DNA of 64,000 nucleotides from Manis javanica (Eukaryota > Chordata > Mammalia > Pholidota > Manidae), in assembly GCF_040802235.1 (NCBI RefSeq), contig NC_133161.1, positions 15,021,001 to 15,085,000 of the forward strand. Reading direction: 5' to 3'. The notes beneath the pieces are model-generated. The model had not been told where the DNA came from and searched no databases. It saw only the letters and a program-made list of their open reading frames with translations. Made by a program: the position numbers and the translations under genes. Positions 35,146 through 48,689 of this stretch are shown here, one piece after another (the first letter of the stretch is position 1; the number at the start of each line of letters is the position of its first letter).

Positions 35146-37400
35146 TAAATATAATATTTATTTAAATCAAAGTAGCACATAGGCATAGCTGAATGCATAG
35201 TTTCTGGTTAAGCAGAACCATGGCTTATAACAAAACCCAGTGGGTCCCTTCTCTCTGTCTCTTCCATACTCCTGTTTCCCTGAAGCTTCTATGACCTGTT
35301 AGCTGTTTGTTCTGGATTCTACATTTATTTATAAATAATATAACGCTAAGTGCTGTTTTGTAATCTTTCTCACCTGTTTCCTATGAGAAGGTGAGGCTTT
35401 CATTCTCTTTTGTCCCATCTGCACGCATCCCTTCATTCATTTTACCAATCTGTTCACATCACGGTTTTATTTAATTGTTCATAAAGGCTTCTATCATTGA
35501 CTGTAAATCTACGTATAGCTGAGCTACCCAGTGTCCTATTGAAGACAAATCCTTCCTTCTATTATTGATCTCACTTAAAATATCATTTTTTATGTGGACT
35601 TATTTCTAATTCTTCCACAAATTACTTAACAGAGCCAATAATATTCTATTGCATTTAAGTATATCAAATAATGTATTCATTTTCATTATTTTTCTCATAG
35701 AAAGCCCTCCTGGTTCCTGTGATCTCATGCCTTCTGGACTAGTTTGTAACATAACTGATTTATCCCCATTTTCTTGATTTCTCATTGCTATTTCCCACAA
35801 TCAAACACTCCGTTTTCTAGATTTCCTAGATTTCTTCTTTGGTTTATGCCTAGTTTGGTGGGACATACAACAGTTTCAAGGGCAACAATTCCACAATCCT
35901 GGATGGGGTTTTTTTCCCAGGAACTTTCATCATATTTTTAGATGACTAAGTTGAAAAAGTTTCCCAGAAAATGGACACATCTTGTGGTAGCTTCCTTGGA
36001 AAGGGTGCATAGGAGGTAAATATTTTGAGTCCTCTCGTGTCTGAGAATTTCTTTTTTTCTACCTTCACACTTGATTGATTGAGAATTTTGCAGGGTATAG
36101 AGTTCTAGATTGGAAATAATTTTACCTCAGAGTTGTGAAGGCATTTCTCTTTTTCTGCTTTGCTTCCAAAAGTTGCAATTGAGAAGTCCAATTCCATTCT
36201 GATTTTTAATAATATTATATTTTTCATTTTATTTGTGTTAAACAAATTTTTTTCTCTTTATATCACTTAGACATTTAAAAATGGATGCACCTTGGTGTGG
36301 GTACATATATTCATGGTGTTGGGAACTTCTTAGATCTCTTCATTCTGTAACTTATAAATTTCCTGGTGTTATTTTCTGGGGGTGAGGGGGAACATCAGTG
36401 TCTCCCTTGTTTTACTTGTTGCTTTTTTCTGGAATTGATATTTTATAGCTCTTATATCTGCTAGACTATTCCTCTTATGTTTTCTTTTCTATTAAAGTTC
36501 TCCTTTCCTCTTATTTGCTTTCTGGGGGATTTCCTCACCGATTTTCCATTCCTTTATTGGATTTTTAATTTCTAAGAGGTCTCTCCTCTCTCTTGTTTTT
36601 CAGAGTTCATTTTTATAGCACTCCATTCTTGTTTCATGCCTTTAATATCCTCTTTTATTTCTCTGAGGATATTAATGATCATTTTTGGATGTTTTATTCA
36701 CCCCATGAAGAAAACCTCTGTTTTCTTCAAAAATTTCTCTTCCTCTTTATATTACTATCTTCTTTTCATGTTGGAGACACTATTCAAATTCTCAGGATGC
36801 TGTTGTATTTAAGAGAGGGGTCCCCAAAACGCTGAATGGAAGCTGTGTGAGTGTGTGTGTGTGACTTAGACATTAAGCTTCACTGTGGAGTGATTGACCA
36901 GGGACCTGGTTTGTTTTATTGGAAAACCCTAAACATTAATATTATCTGTTCAGTCCTCCTAGAAGAATGTTCTGCTTTCCTCTTAAGAGGGTTACACCTA
37001 CCTGTTATTTCTCTGGGGCTGGAATTTGTATTATTCAGTGTACAGATTTGCAGCTGATCTTTTCTGCTTTCAGTGGAGGGTTTCATACCAGAACCCAGCT
37101 GTGATCAGTTTTCTAGTTCTTCTCTGGGAGCTTCTTTGGAAACTCAATCCCCAGTCTCCTGGCTATGCCCAGCAGGCTGCTCAGGATGGGTCTCTCATTA
37201 GCCTCTGCAAAAACTTCTTCCTATTTCCGACCCCTTCTCCCACCACCCACTTCAGCGATACCTGGTGCCTCCAATTCCAGAGCTTTTCTGGGGCTCTGTG
37301 AGGGTGAATCCACCTATTGTTTGCTTAGTGTACTTTATTTCCGGCTTTCTTTGTCCTGCCTACATTCAGTTGCCTCTACTTAGTTCACTCTCCAGCTTCT
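35145..37400 (-). mobile_element. Old LINE-1 (L1M/HAL1-type), antisense, mostly 5' half
   Basis: Plus-strand phrases typical of antisense old L1: 'gcagggtatagagttctagattggaaataat', 'gttgcaattgagaagtccaattcc', 'cttggtgtgggtacatat', 'ctgaggatattaatgatc', 'cttttcatgttggagacac', 'cattcttgtttcatgcc', 'gagtgattgaccagggacctgg', 'ccagaacccagctgtgatcag'. It reaches L1 5' UTR-like sequence near 37,100-37,300. The piece at 35,145-35,500 resembles an L1 3' end and may be the other end of the same element. No intact ORF. Confidence 0.65.
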
Positions 37401-38925
37401 AGAATCTCATTGTCATCCTTTTGGCTGTCATCTCGCTTGTTTTCTTTTCTCTTTAAGTGTTTTACTTCCTTTACTTTCATTTGAGTGGGTGTTTCTGGAG
37501 GGAGCTGGGATAAAGGTATGTGTCCAGTCAGTTCTCCACGGTGAACTGGAAGTTTGCTCACTCTGTTCTTCCTCAGGAAGAACAAGAGAAGATTTGACAA
37601 GTCAGCGTTAATTTCTTTGGAATTTTTGAACAGACAATATTGGCGCATCTTATTTCTAAAGGACTTTTGTTTCATGGGCATGTCACGTGTCCCAGCTCTC
37701 TGTGTGTGACACAGCAGGGAATGGGTAATTCTACATCATTTTTCAAGTGTCCAGGGAGAGGAGAATCCTCCTATGACCCTCCTCAGGCTTCCTGCCAGGG
37801 CCCGTTGCATTCATTCAGCTCACCATTTGCCTTGCAGCCATCAGCTCAAGTTTCAAAATATCCCTTGGAGTCCCAGTACTTTCTAACCTTGAACCACTGG
37901 CGTCTGCAGACCCAATGGTCTTTTCTGTCTTCTGTCTGTAGCCTGTGCTCTCCTGGTTTTCTGGAAAGCCCTGAGACTTGTCATTCTAGCAGCTCAGATG
38001 CCATTTTCCCCAAACACCCAGAGTTCATTTAGCACCAACGAGGTGCTCAATCTGGGATTTCTGAGGGACTCTTACTAGGGAGAGGCTGTTGCTAATGAGG
38101 TGCAAATTGGCAAGAGCTGGAGAGGCGATGTTCTCTCCGGGCTAGGCCCCCAGGGAGGGGTGGATTGCTCTGCCACTTTCAGGGAAGGCTGGCTGAGGGC
38201 TGGGAAGCCTGATTCCTGGCAAGGGGAGGTCCTTGTGCAGACTGGGAAGGCGGGTCTGAGCTTTCACAGCCCCGCCCCTGGAGCTGCTGCCAGCTGGCTA
38301 ATCTCTTAGTTTTCTTGGCTGGCTTTCCTTGCGAGGAGGAGAGGCTGTGCTCAGTCATGGGGCTTTTCCAGACATTGGAGAGACATCCAGGAAGACCCTC
38401 AGCCTCCAGAGACACTAGAAGGTTAAGAGGTTGGAGGTTCAGTGGTAAAACAGTGGTTCCAGTAGCAACTGTTGGGAGAAGGGAACATATCTACCCCTCC
38501 TGATCATTTGCCCACCAGTCTTGCGTGGAAGACACATTCACTAAACTGTCCACCTGAGTGATCCCATCAGCTGTTCTTTTCTGCCCCTGGAAGGTTCAGC
38601 CTTCTCACAGATGTTCTCACTCACAAGTATCCCCATCAGAGCTGTGGGTGGGAAACTATGTTCATAAGCAGCAACTATGTTCTGGTGAAGAAAAAATGGA
38701 GGGAAGTAGGTGAATGTGGAGGTCCAAATAGATGGCAAGGTGGCCGTGTGCCCCTTGCCTGTGTGACAGGGTATGACTGACTGGGGCCCCTGGATGTGGG
38801 ATCTGTGTCTCCGTCTGTGATCTGGAGCAAACCTATTAAATGTTCTGACTCTAGCATCCTCTGTCTTTTCTTCTATTTCTTTTAATCTCATTTCCTCTGA
38901 CTTTATGAAGAGCTCATAGAGTGCG
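37400..38925. other. Intron 1, GC-moderate DNA, possibly L1 5' UTR continuation
   Basis: The segment at about 38,100-38,350 is G-rich and could be further L1 5' UTR. Contains an E-box CACGTG at about 37,684. No exon recognised. Confidence 0.35.
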
Positions 38926-38929
38926 TGCT

Positions 38930-39365
38930 GGCCTAGATGCAAAGTTAACAGAAATGACTGAAATACAGCCCCTATCTTCAAGGAACTCACCTTCTAGTGG
39001 AAGAAGACATACAAACAACATAAATTTACACATGGTGAGAAATGCACTATGTCAGAGGCATGTAAAAAGTGTCATGGGATGAGGGAGGTGAGGGTAATAA
39101 TGCTCTCTGAAGGGCTCAGAGAATGCCTTACAGTGGTGATGGCACGTGAGCAGGTTGCTGAAGCTTTATTCTCTAAGTAGACTGGAAATGCAAGTGTGCT
39201 CTGGAGAGGTCACAGCAGAGTCGTGGAGGTTTGAAAAAGCATAGTATATTCTAGAAGAGGCATATCGTTGATCCTGGGGTAGAGGTGCAAAGTGGACTGG
39301 CAGGCCCTGGGTCTGGAAATAGACAGGGTCAAGGGATGGAAGGTGCTGCTCACCATATGAGTCTG
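38930..39365 (-). mobile_element. L2 LINE, antisense
   Basis: 'cccctatcttcaaggaactcaccttctagtgg', 'catacaaacaacataaat', 'gagcaggttgctgaagc' in antisense L2 order, with no clean 3' end. Confidence 0.6.
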
Positions 39366-41080
39366 GTCCTCACCTTACTGGTGATGGAGAGTTGTGGTGG
39401 GCTGTGGAGAAAGGAGGTAATTTGCTAAGAGAGGAGGCTGTGCTAGAAAATCTTAAAGATCACTCATAGTCTGAAATTCTTGGATTCTCTGTGTGGGTAC
39501 GAAGATGTGGGTCTGGGAACACAGCTTCGTTGAGAAGTGTATCTGGTGTAACGTCTGTGAGTAGGTGTTTAAATGTGGGCTGGACTCAGTGCTATAAGAG
39601 GTAACATCGAGCAGGGCGTGGAGCACCAGGTTCCGAGGGAAGCTGGAGCTGGAACATCCAAGTGTTGCTTCAGCCTTTGTTCATGATGTTGACCCTGGTG
39701 AAAGCACCTGACCTGTCTGTGCCTCATGGTCTAGGATCGCCACTTGTAAAATGGGAAATTTCACTTCTGTGCAATTGGGAATTTTTCTTTTTGTTTTTAT
39801 TTTTGAATACTTTTATTTGATAATGACTTTGCTATGGTTTAGGGATTTGAGGGAAAAAGAGTTATTTTAAAGTTTATCACCATTTCTAATTGTATTAGTA
39901 ATTGTCAGTAAGTTATCTGTGCATGAATTTTGTGTAATACATTTGTGCTGAGGTTTTCCTGAGATTTGATTCACATGTGGAGTAGGAACCTGGTGGGAGT
40001 TGGGGTAGGGAGACGAGAATATGTACAGTAAAGAGTGTTGCAGCAGCTAACTTAGTGAACCATGCAGATGCACAAAGCCTTGGCTGAATGTTCCAGCTGG
40101 GCCATTTGAGGAATGCACTTGTGGGTTGATGACACATGCCTAGACTCCTAAGTGTTAGTTTATGCCTGTTGGACTTTAAACCCCAGGGTATTATTATTTT
40201 CTGGAACCACATGATGAACACTTTGGCCTGACTCTAGAGCAATTCCCAATCTCTGAGTTGCCTGTTTGCTTTTGAGTTGGATGTATTTTCTTCAAGTTTG
40301 TCCTGAGAGTCTTTAGCTCACTAGCCTGTCCATCTTCTCAGAACATTCTCGTTAGCTCATCTTTGTGACTGAGGGGATAAATGATTTCTGTGGTTCAGCT
40401 GTCACGCTCTGAGGCCATGTCACTGATGGTCTCACAGCTAAGTGTGGGTGAAGCCAGGAAGTTTGTTCAAAATATGGGACAACTGGCAAAGTATGGGTAC
40501 AGACACTAGTTGCAGGCAACTGATATTTTCACACCAGAGCACACTGTCTGATGTTAGTCTTGCCTTGGCCAGAGTGGCCTGGAACATACACAGAGGAGTA
40601 AAACTTAGTAGATGTGATATATTAAAGAGATTGGGCAAGAAAGGCACCAGGAGCTGCCTTTTCGCACGGGCCTCACTCAGACACACAGCTTGGGCCTCCT
40701 GTGTCCTTAGGGCTCTTAGCTTTGAAGTAATCCACTGCTACCTGGAGGTTGACGTTCCAGTAGGAGTGATGTCAGTATGACCACGAATATCCTCACATCT
40801 GGACTATGAGGCCTTTATTGATCGCTAGTGAAATTATGACCATAGTCTATGACTACAGGAGTATACTGGGGGCTAGAGAAGTCACAATTTAATAACATAC
40901 AGTATTTAGTTTACTCTACGAAATGAGTACAATATTCAGTGAATATAATTTTTCTTGAATCTGAACCCTTATAACACTTTGTTGGTATTTCTCTCATGTC
41001 ACATCATTTTTAGTGTTTTTTGAGAGTTTATCTATATATGTTTTATTGGTCTCTAAATGATTGTAATAGCCGTGAGGGTA
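39365..41080. other. Intron 1 single-copy DNA
   Basis: A weak MIR-like fragment may lie at about 39,690-39,765. Otherwise nothing recognised. Confidence 0.35.
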
Positions 41081-41084
41081 CAGC

Positions 41085-41500
41085 AATTAATTCATTCAAC
41101 AGACATTTATTAAGCACCTAGAGTGTATTAAGCATTGAGTACATTTTAGGCATCAAGCACAAACGAATAAGATGCATTCCTTGACCACAAGAATCTCACA
41201 GACTAATAGGGGGAGACAGATAAGTAGGCAAATAGTTTAGTGTATACATAAAGTATAAAATTTTATATGTATATACAAAGTACAATGATAGAGATATGCA
41301 TGTGGAATTAGAAAATGAGATACTTGAGTATTAAAGAATGAGAAGGAATTATTCAATTGAAGAGAGGTGGGAAGGATCTTCTGCAAATGTTAAGAGGTCA
41401 ACATAAGCAAACACATGGAATGAACTTGGTTGTATGGAAAATTAAAAGTGAGCTGATAATCCAGGAATATAAAGTGATAGTTTGGATCAAGAAATGAGAC
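41085..41500 (-). mobile_element. L2 LINE 3' part, antisense
   Basis: 'aattcattcaacagacatttattaagcacctagagtg', 'aagatgcattccttgaccacaagaatctcacag', 'gggggagacagataag' followed by decayed L2. Confidence 0.75.
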
Positions 41501-41524
41501 CAGAATGATAACTTCTATCATTGA

Positions 41525-41705
41525 AATGGGCGTTTCAGTGTTGTCCGAGGAGGGCAGTTGTGTCATGACTCTGGTGATGCTTCTGGTATCTAGTGCTTAG
41601 TGGTCAGGGGCACTGATAGGCATCCTTTAGTGCACAGGACAGTCCCTCACATCAACGAATTGTTGGTCCAAAATGTCAACAGTGCAGAGCCTGAGAACCC
41701 TGCTC
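41525..41705 (-). mobile_element. MER20-like hAT-Charlie remnant
   Basis: 'tggtgatgcttctggtatctagtgcttagtggtcaggggcactgataggcatcc', 'gcacaggacagtccctcac', 'ggtccaaaatgtcaacagtgcagagcctgagaaccctg'. Strong match to the pattern I know as MER20; the orientation is by that consensus. Confidence 0.7.
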
Positions 41706-41734
41706 TCAATCTTCTCATGTCTGGCTTTATTATT

Positions 41735-42040
41735 CAAGTCTTTAGCTCAAAGCTCAGAGCCTTCTTGAGTCTTTGTGTCTTTTTAGTCCAAGGCCACATC
41801 AGTGGCTGCCTTGCCCACCCCATCTGTCAGAGCAATATTTGTTTTCTCTCCTCTATCTCTTATTATATAACCCTTTTTAATTTTCTTTGTATCTTTTGAT
41901 ACCATCTGATATAATATTATGTATTTGTTTATTTTCACGATCTGTCTCTCCTCTTTAAACCCCATGAGATATTTGATTTGTTTGCTGATGCATTCCTAAA
42001 ATCTAGAATAGTGTGGGGCACATAGGCAAATACATGAAAA
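41735..42040 (+). mobile_element. L2 LINE 3' part
   Basis: L2 sense pattern with 'aaaccccatgagatatttgatttg' and 'tagaatagtgtggggcacataggcaaatac'. Confidence 0.6.
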
Positions 42041-42104
42041 AATATGATTATCTAGGGTTCTAGGTGGGGAATGCTGCAAGTTGGATACAGATTCTTTGGT
42101 GCAG

Positions 42105-42300
42105 GAATAATAATAGTCGTTGACATTTATTTTTACTGTACATACCAGGCACTGTTCTAAACATTTTACATGTATTAACTCATTTATTACCCACCCCCAA
42201 ACCACAGGAGGTAGGCATTATGATGATCCCCATTCTAAGTATGAAGAAACTAACTATTTTCCTAAGCTTATGATCTAGCAAGTGTCAGTGCTAGGGAGAT
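42105..42300 (-). mobile_element. MIR SINE, antisense
   Basis: 'aataataatagtcgttgacattt', 'taccaggcactgttctaaacattttacatg', 'caggaggtaggcattatgatgatccccattc', 'gaagaaactaac'. Confidence 0.85.
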
Positions 42301-43140
42301 ATAATATGTCATGTGACCTTTGTGTATTCACACATGCTCTTTATGGCTATTAGTTTGAATATACACCAGGGGCCGGGTAGGGATCTTGTGAATTGTATTT
42401 GAGGAGTTTCAGACAGTGTGGCCCCAAAAGAGAGATGCCAAGTCAGATAAGAATCAGGAGGTGGGTAGTTGGTGGACAAAGGTGTAGTAGTGAAAGGATT
42501 TGTGCCTTGCAGAGGATGGAGTGTGCTACCCTGGTGAGGGCATCTGATGACCCAGAGAGGCAAAGCTGACCAGGCTGCTAGTATTTAAGGGAGCTCTTTG
42601 GTTAGGAGGAGAGATATGATGAGCCCTGGCCTCCAAGTCAGTCATGGCCTTGGGAAAAATTGTTTCTTACGTGGTGGCCTAATGCTGAACAATGCTCCTG
42701 ACATATGCTCATGAGAAGTTTCAAGGCCACTTTCACTGTCAGGAACAAGCCATAGGGATGACTAGGATGGCAGGTTGGCTCAGGGGCAACCACTGGGCAC
42801 AGTCCTGGTTGGGTGGCAGAGCTGCTTCTCATTGCCATTGGGCTAGTCACCCCTCACACCTCCAAGGTTTCTGTCCTGGTGGCTTTGGAGTTCTTGGAAC
42901 TAAGACCACATGGCTGGGTCATTTCATGCTAGTTCCGTTTTAGCAGCCCAGCCTTTGTTATGTGGAAGGTCATGAACTTAACCTCCACAGATAATGTGCT
43001 GGCCTAGTGTAGCACTGCCAGGGTGCTGGGTGGTTGTGAGGAGGTGGGTGTGGAGGGAAGGCTGCTGCATAGGTATCCTTGAGGGCTGGTGGTGTTGGAA
43101 CATCAAGAGCTTGTGGACCTGTTGTTGACAGCATCAGTCT
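42300..43140. other. Intron 1 single-copy DNA
   Basis: Nothing recognised. Confidence 0.35.
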
Positions 43141-44210
43141 CTTCTACATCCAACTAAGAATTGTTCCAAGTAGGGCAACAGGTAGATGTAGATGAGGGCA
43201 GAGAGCCAGAGGTACCATGTTAGGCCTGAACTAAGAAAGAAAGGGTCTTGATGTCTTTTCCTGCATGATAGGATCTTGAAACTCTTGGCTAAGTTGCATT
43301 TGCAGATGCTGGAGCTGGCAGGGGACTGGCTGGAAGTGATGTCTAGCAGTGGAGGATACAGCAAGGAGACTTCCAGTCTGAGTTACAAGTACAGCTCTGT
43401 CCGGAAGCAAGGGCTTAATCAAACTGAGTCTGTTAAACAGATAGGATTGGAAGAGTAGAGTTGGGAGGTAAAACTTGGAAGATTCTCACGAGAAAATTAT
43501 GCAGAGACAGCGGCTCTTCATGGGGAAGCCCTGGGCTCTGGAGATGATGGTAAGGGCAGTGAGCCAGTATTGTTGCCATTTTATGGTTAGTATTAGTAGA
43601 CTGAGAGGGTTTAGATAAAGAAATGAGTTTTTCAGATTTGTCTTCAATTAGATTATTCAAATGGCTGCACAGAACATGAATCAAGAGAGACTCTTGTGTC
43701 AGTCTAGGTGAAAGAAAATTGGCAAGGGCAGATCTCGGAGATGGAAGGGAGGTAGGAAATATTTAGAATTTAAAATGAAGACGACTTAGTGACTAAGTGA
43801 ATGTGATTTACTGGGAGTGAAAGAAGAATCAAAGATGACTTCAGTGTTTCAAATTTGATTGGCTAGTAAGTGTAACACATTAGATAGAAGATGATGAGCT
43901 ATACTGGATGGTGGATATGATGACTTAAATGTCAGTCATATTGCATGAGAGGTCCCTCTGTACCAAAAGGACGAAAAAGGCCAATGTGAAAGGAACTCTG
44001 ACACTCAGGAGAGCGGTTGAGGTTGGATTTTGCAATGGGAGCTGAACTCGTGAGAGCCAACTTGATCATCTAGTGATGCTGTGTAGGATGAGAAGAAAAG
44101 AAGACCAATAGAACACTCCAAAGGCATGGCAGCTTGTAAGGATCCATAGAGGAGCCACGCAGGAGGCAGGAAGAGCAGGAGAGTCACATTTCAAGAGCTG
44201 TGTTAGATGT
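43140..44210 (-). mobile_element. L2 LINE, antisense, long but diverged
   Basis: 'agtgaaagaagaatcaaagatgacttcagtg', 'cactcaggagagcggttgaggttgg', 'gaagaccaatagaacactcc' correspond to antisense L2 ORF2. Too many frame breaks for any product. Confidence 0.6.
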
Positions 44211-44219
44211 AAGCTTCGG

Positions 44220-44480
44220 TCTGAAGTCTGTCCTCTCTCTTACAGAGTTAATTCCTTCTTGCTCTGTTCTACCATATTATTTTTTATTTTCAGTGTGATA
44301 AGTGATATGATAGAAGCATTTGACAATAGCTAGAGTTACGAGCATCGTGCAAGTCTGTAAGGTTCTTTAGATTTAGGTCCTCATTCTCTTTCATATCCAT
44401 GTCCCTACTATGAACTTTAGTGTCTGAGACATGATAGGCTTTCAGTAACTAAGTGAGATGATATTGAATGTGTGAATGAG
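44220..44480 (+). mobile_element. L2 LINE fragment, sense
   Basis: 'ttccttcttgctctgttctacc' through 'gagacatgataggctttcagtaac' fits the L2 3' pattern weakly; opposite in orientation to the preceding copy. Confidence 0.4.
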
Positions 44481-46950
44481 AAAATATTTATTGAGAGAAG
44501 GAATGTACCATTTCATTTGAGAATTTGTTTTTAACCCACATGAGAGGAAGAAAAAATTTGTAGACAAAGTAGTTTTGTCTCCCCTTCTTTCAGCACAGAG
44601 TCAACACCCAACTTCTTAGGCGAACCCGTTAGCTGATTTCTGAAAAGGGAACGGTTAGATCAGTATGGTAGCCATCTGTAGACGCTGGAGCAGCAACTTA
44701 AGTAATTTGATTTCCTAAGAAGGATTGGATGTGGTGGCCTCCCAGGTGAGGGGGAGGAGGCTCACACATCCTCCTTGCTCTCAGGCGCCCTCACATTGTG
44801 TTCTTGTCTTTTGTTACTGTGGGGCGAGAGAGGGCCATGGCTTTTTGAAAGATTCAATGGAGGGAATGAAGATTCTGGAAATGCCCCAGAAAAGTGATAA
44901 TAGAACAAGTAATTCTACTTGTATGAACTGAAAGCCAGTGTTATTTAGTGCTGTTCTTTACTGGGAAGCCGAGAGACAGCAAATCTTTTGGGTAATTATT
45001 AATATTTCCGTGTTTGCAGCAGGATTCAGACTAGCTAAGGAGAAACATCATCTTCTGTTGCCTAATCTTACACAAGTCTTGAGTAATCCAGAGACAGGAA
45101 ATTCCTGCCCAAGGAGTGTATTTTTAGTTTATTTAGTTATTGGACCTAAAACCAGCATTGCCATTTGTTTTTAAATATCTATGATACATCTACCTAGTTC
45201 TTTCTGCCTCTGGAATATTTGTCGGCTCAAATTCCTTTATATACTTGTTCTCTAGGGAGGTTTATACTATTTAATCATACTTAGAGAGTCTGGGGCATTT
45301 CTTTGCCTAGTTCCAAGCCTCAATTTGCATGCCAGGTTGCATGGAACAGCCGAAATCCCTATAGTCAGAGATGCTAGGAGCTGTCAGATGCTCAAGAGTG
45401 TAAGAGACTCACACCTTCTAAGGGGGACGAAGTTGGTGATGGGATTTGAAGCTGTTTTGGCATTTCCCTACTTTGTAAGAACACTTGATAGCGCTCTATT
45501 CCAGGGCTGAGAAGTTTTTCTCATGTCTTAAACTGAGATCCTTACTATTAGAAAAGGCCCCATGAAGGCCTTTGGTGGGTGTTCTCCTGCTCCGCTGGCG
45601 CTTTGCCCCCTCATTCCTCCCCTCCATCCTTCATGTAGTTCTACATCCATCCCTTCATCCCACTGTGGATGGCCTTTGAGACAGAAGAATTGCAAGGGCA
45701 AACCACTGATCAATAGAGGCAGCAAAGCTGCTCTTGGGCTCTAATAATGTGTTCTGCACTATTTTTATTTTTACCAAAAATCCATTTTGCTTCATTATGA
45801 ACACATTTTCCCTTGAGGTTTCATTTCTGAGATTATTTCAAGGGAAATTGCATCCATATATTAGTCTCCTTCACCCATACCTCATTCAATAACTATTAGA
45901 GTTATTAAATATGTTGAACCAGGAAATTGTGTTTTGCCAGCATTAAATGCATCTTGAAATTCTAAGATATGATTTGGAGAAAAATCACTACATTTGAGTG
46001 GGTTAGAATCTTGCCAAAAATGCATTTTTCCATCTGTTTCATGGTAAGAGCTATTTTAGGATTTGAAATTTACAGCTAAGGACTTTCTGCCATTTTTGCG
46101 AAGTGGTCTGGAACTGGCAAGTGTGATAAAGATTGTAGGCCCTTGGAAACAGTCCTCATTGTGGAGAATGAGGTTGAATTAGAGGTCAGTTTCTTTCTGC
46201 TTTAGCTCCCCAAATGGTAATGTCTTTGATGTCTAACCCTGTAGAGTCAGCACCACACACTCAACACCCCCGTGTTGCCAAAGTGTTCATGTCCACAGCC
46301 CTGCAAATCCCAGTCTGACATGACCCAAAGTGGTGACCATGGTCACATATCAACCTTTCCTTCAGACCTGAATCTGCTCTGAGAATACAAGCCCTGGATT
46401 CATCCTTACTTACCTACTCATTACGCATACAAAGGAGACTCAACGTTTGCCGAAGCCAAATAAGAAATCACAGGCCAAGTCAGGAATTGTTTTTCAGCCT
46501 CTTAGTAGTGTGGGTCCACATGCAGCTGCTCTTGGTCGGCCAAGGTGATGCTCCCGAGGGACCTCCTCTGTCTTAGCAATGCTGGTGGAGCTGTGAGCAC
46601 TAACCACTCCCTTGCCAGCCCAATAGCCGGTCACCCTGAGTCTGTTCTCCTGTGGCTGGATCCTACCTCTTAGCACCATCATTGGTTATTTACTTTGCTT
46701 AAAAAGAGGGGCTCCCTTCCTTCTGATTGCATGTCAGGTGGTGTCCTCATCATAGTTTCACAGTATCATGGCTTGAGGCTCTTCTATGTTGAGGTCTTGA
46801 TCATTTTGTCCTCAAAAGTGGTGCTAAGCACCTTTTCATTCATCATGCAACAACCAGGGAAGCTGCAATGTTTTATTTTATACACATAATACATCCTTAA
46901 ATGTTGTTACTGCCTCAAATATTACTATACAACCAACTAAGATTACAAAA
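44480..46950. other. Intron 1 single-copy DNA
   Basis: Nothing recognised in 2.5 kb apart from AT-rich non-coding sequence. Confidence 0.4.
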
Positions 46951-46954
46951 AGAC

Positions 46955-47215
46955 AGCATAGATTAGTGGTTGAGTAAAGGGTTTAAGGTCAGGCTTCCTG
47001 GGTTTAAATCTTGATTCTACCACTTCCTAGGTGTATGCAGTTGGGTTAGTTATTTAGGCTCTCTTGGCCTTGATTTCCTTATCTATAAAATGGTGACATT
47101 AGTAGAATTTGCCACAGAGCATTATTGTGAGTGAAGATTAAGTGAATTAATCACAGGTGAAGAGTTTAGAATAGTATATTTCAGACATTAAGTTGTCAAA
47201 TTCTAATTATTGAAT
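46955..47215 (+). mobile_element. MIR SINE
   Basis: 'gattagtggttgagtaaaggg', 'ggcttcctgggtttaaatcttgattctaccacttcctaggtg', 'gatttccttatctataaaatggtgac' in sense order. Confidence 0.9.
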
Positions 47216-47369
47216 AATTGAAAGAGCAAGGTTTCTTCATCAGTTATTTTGCTTTGACACTTGACTATTCATTAAGACTCCAGGATAGTCTATGGGAAAC
47301 TGCTTAAGAGGTTGGGTATAGCCTTTGCTGCAGTCATATGCCTCTTACCTTTATATCATACAAAACCTA

Positions 47370-47580
47370 GATGATGATGATAGCCAATATTATGGAGCAC
47401 TATGATGTACTGTGTCCTTTATAATCATTATATAGAATCTTATTTATTTGTCATAGAAACTATGTGATAGGAGGCTTATCTGCATTTTACAGCTGAGGAA
47501 GTTGCAACTCAAAGGCTCGGGGCTGGGTTCATACCAGGTCTATCTGCCTAGAGTCTGCACTATTAACCATTATTATAAAC
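47370..47580 (-). mobile_element. MIR SINE, antisense
   Basis: 'atgatgatgatagccaatattatggagc', 'catagaaactatgtgataggaggc', 'cattttacagctgaggaagttgcaactc', 'ccaggtctatctgcctagagtc'. Confidence 0.85.
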
Positions 47581-47639
47581 TGTCTCTTTACAATAGACTG
47601 GTTGTCCTCCAAAGCAGAAGGCTGGGGGAATAGGAAGTG

Positions 47640-47800
47640 AAGGGGATGTTCCTGGGATCCACCACTTATGAGATGTTGGACCTTGAGTAAGCCACTCAGC
47701 ATCCCTGAAGGTTAGAGTTTTCATCTGTGTCCTGAAGAGGAGAATTACTGCATAGGTTGCTGGGAAAGATACAAAATAAAGTAAAATATATAACAAGGTA
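47640..47800 (+). mobile_element. MIR SINE, partial
   Basis: 'ggaccttgagtaagccactcagcatccctgaaggttagagttttcatctgtgt', then 'gagaattactgcataggttgctggg'. Immediately follows an antisense MIR. Confidence 0.65.
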
Positions 47801-48685
47801 AGAACAGACAGAGATACTTCAAGAGTTGCTCTCTACCTGGCTTTGCCTGGGCAGTCAGGAATTATGATGATTCCATTTCAGCAGCATGTTTAACACAGAC
47901 GATGAGGGGACAGTTCATTCTGCGATAAGGCTGCATTTCTCTCCACTATGGAACCAGAGCTCAATCACCAGTAAGCAGCATGACTTGGGGAACAGTTTTG
48001 GTCCAAACAGGATGCATGTCACTCTTGTCCTTCACAGTATGATCCATCTGTAAGGCTGTGCCATACACAGCCCTTATGTGAAATCTCAGTCTTTCTCAGT
48101 GTCAAAGGATTTACATGACAGATTTCCATTTTTCTTACCTGATAGGCTTTGCAAAAATGCTGGCACTTCTTGGTCTCTCTTAACAGAATATTTCGTTTTT
48201 GTTTTTGCTGAGGTTGATCAGGACCTTTTTTTTTGAAACTGGCTTTTGCAGGCTGTGATTTTGGGTGGTGGTGATGGGAGTGCTGATTCTGTCAGGTATT
48301 AAATCCTTTTTGTCTGTTCTTGGTCAGAAGGGAACTTAGAATGGATCTCACCATTTGTGAAACCCTATAATGCTTCCAGTGTAATGCCATTAAAGAGCCT
48401 CCTGACAGCAGTAGGTAAAGAGTAGCTCAGAGGTGTTACTATTTAATCACTTTAAGCTCAATTACATGTCTTATTACAGATCTACCCCCTGCTTTATCAC
48501 TTCATCTTTGGATAGCACATCATTGCTTCAGTAGCAGAAATTCAGCAACAATTTAGTTTACCTATTGACAAAAACCATGTTAGATGGTCTGATCAAGGCT
48601 GATGCATGAGCTTGAGCTTTGGGATTATGGCCAGTTAAAATAGGGCCAACTCTGCCACGTGTCTGTGGTAGTCATTGATATGGTT
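47800..48685. other. Intron 1 single-copy DNA
   Basis: Nothing recognised; the stretch at about 48,410-48,540 is repeat-free and could be conserved. Confidence 0.35.
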
Positions 48686-48689
48686 CAAC

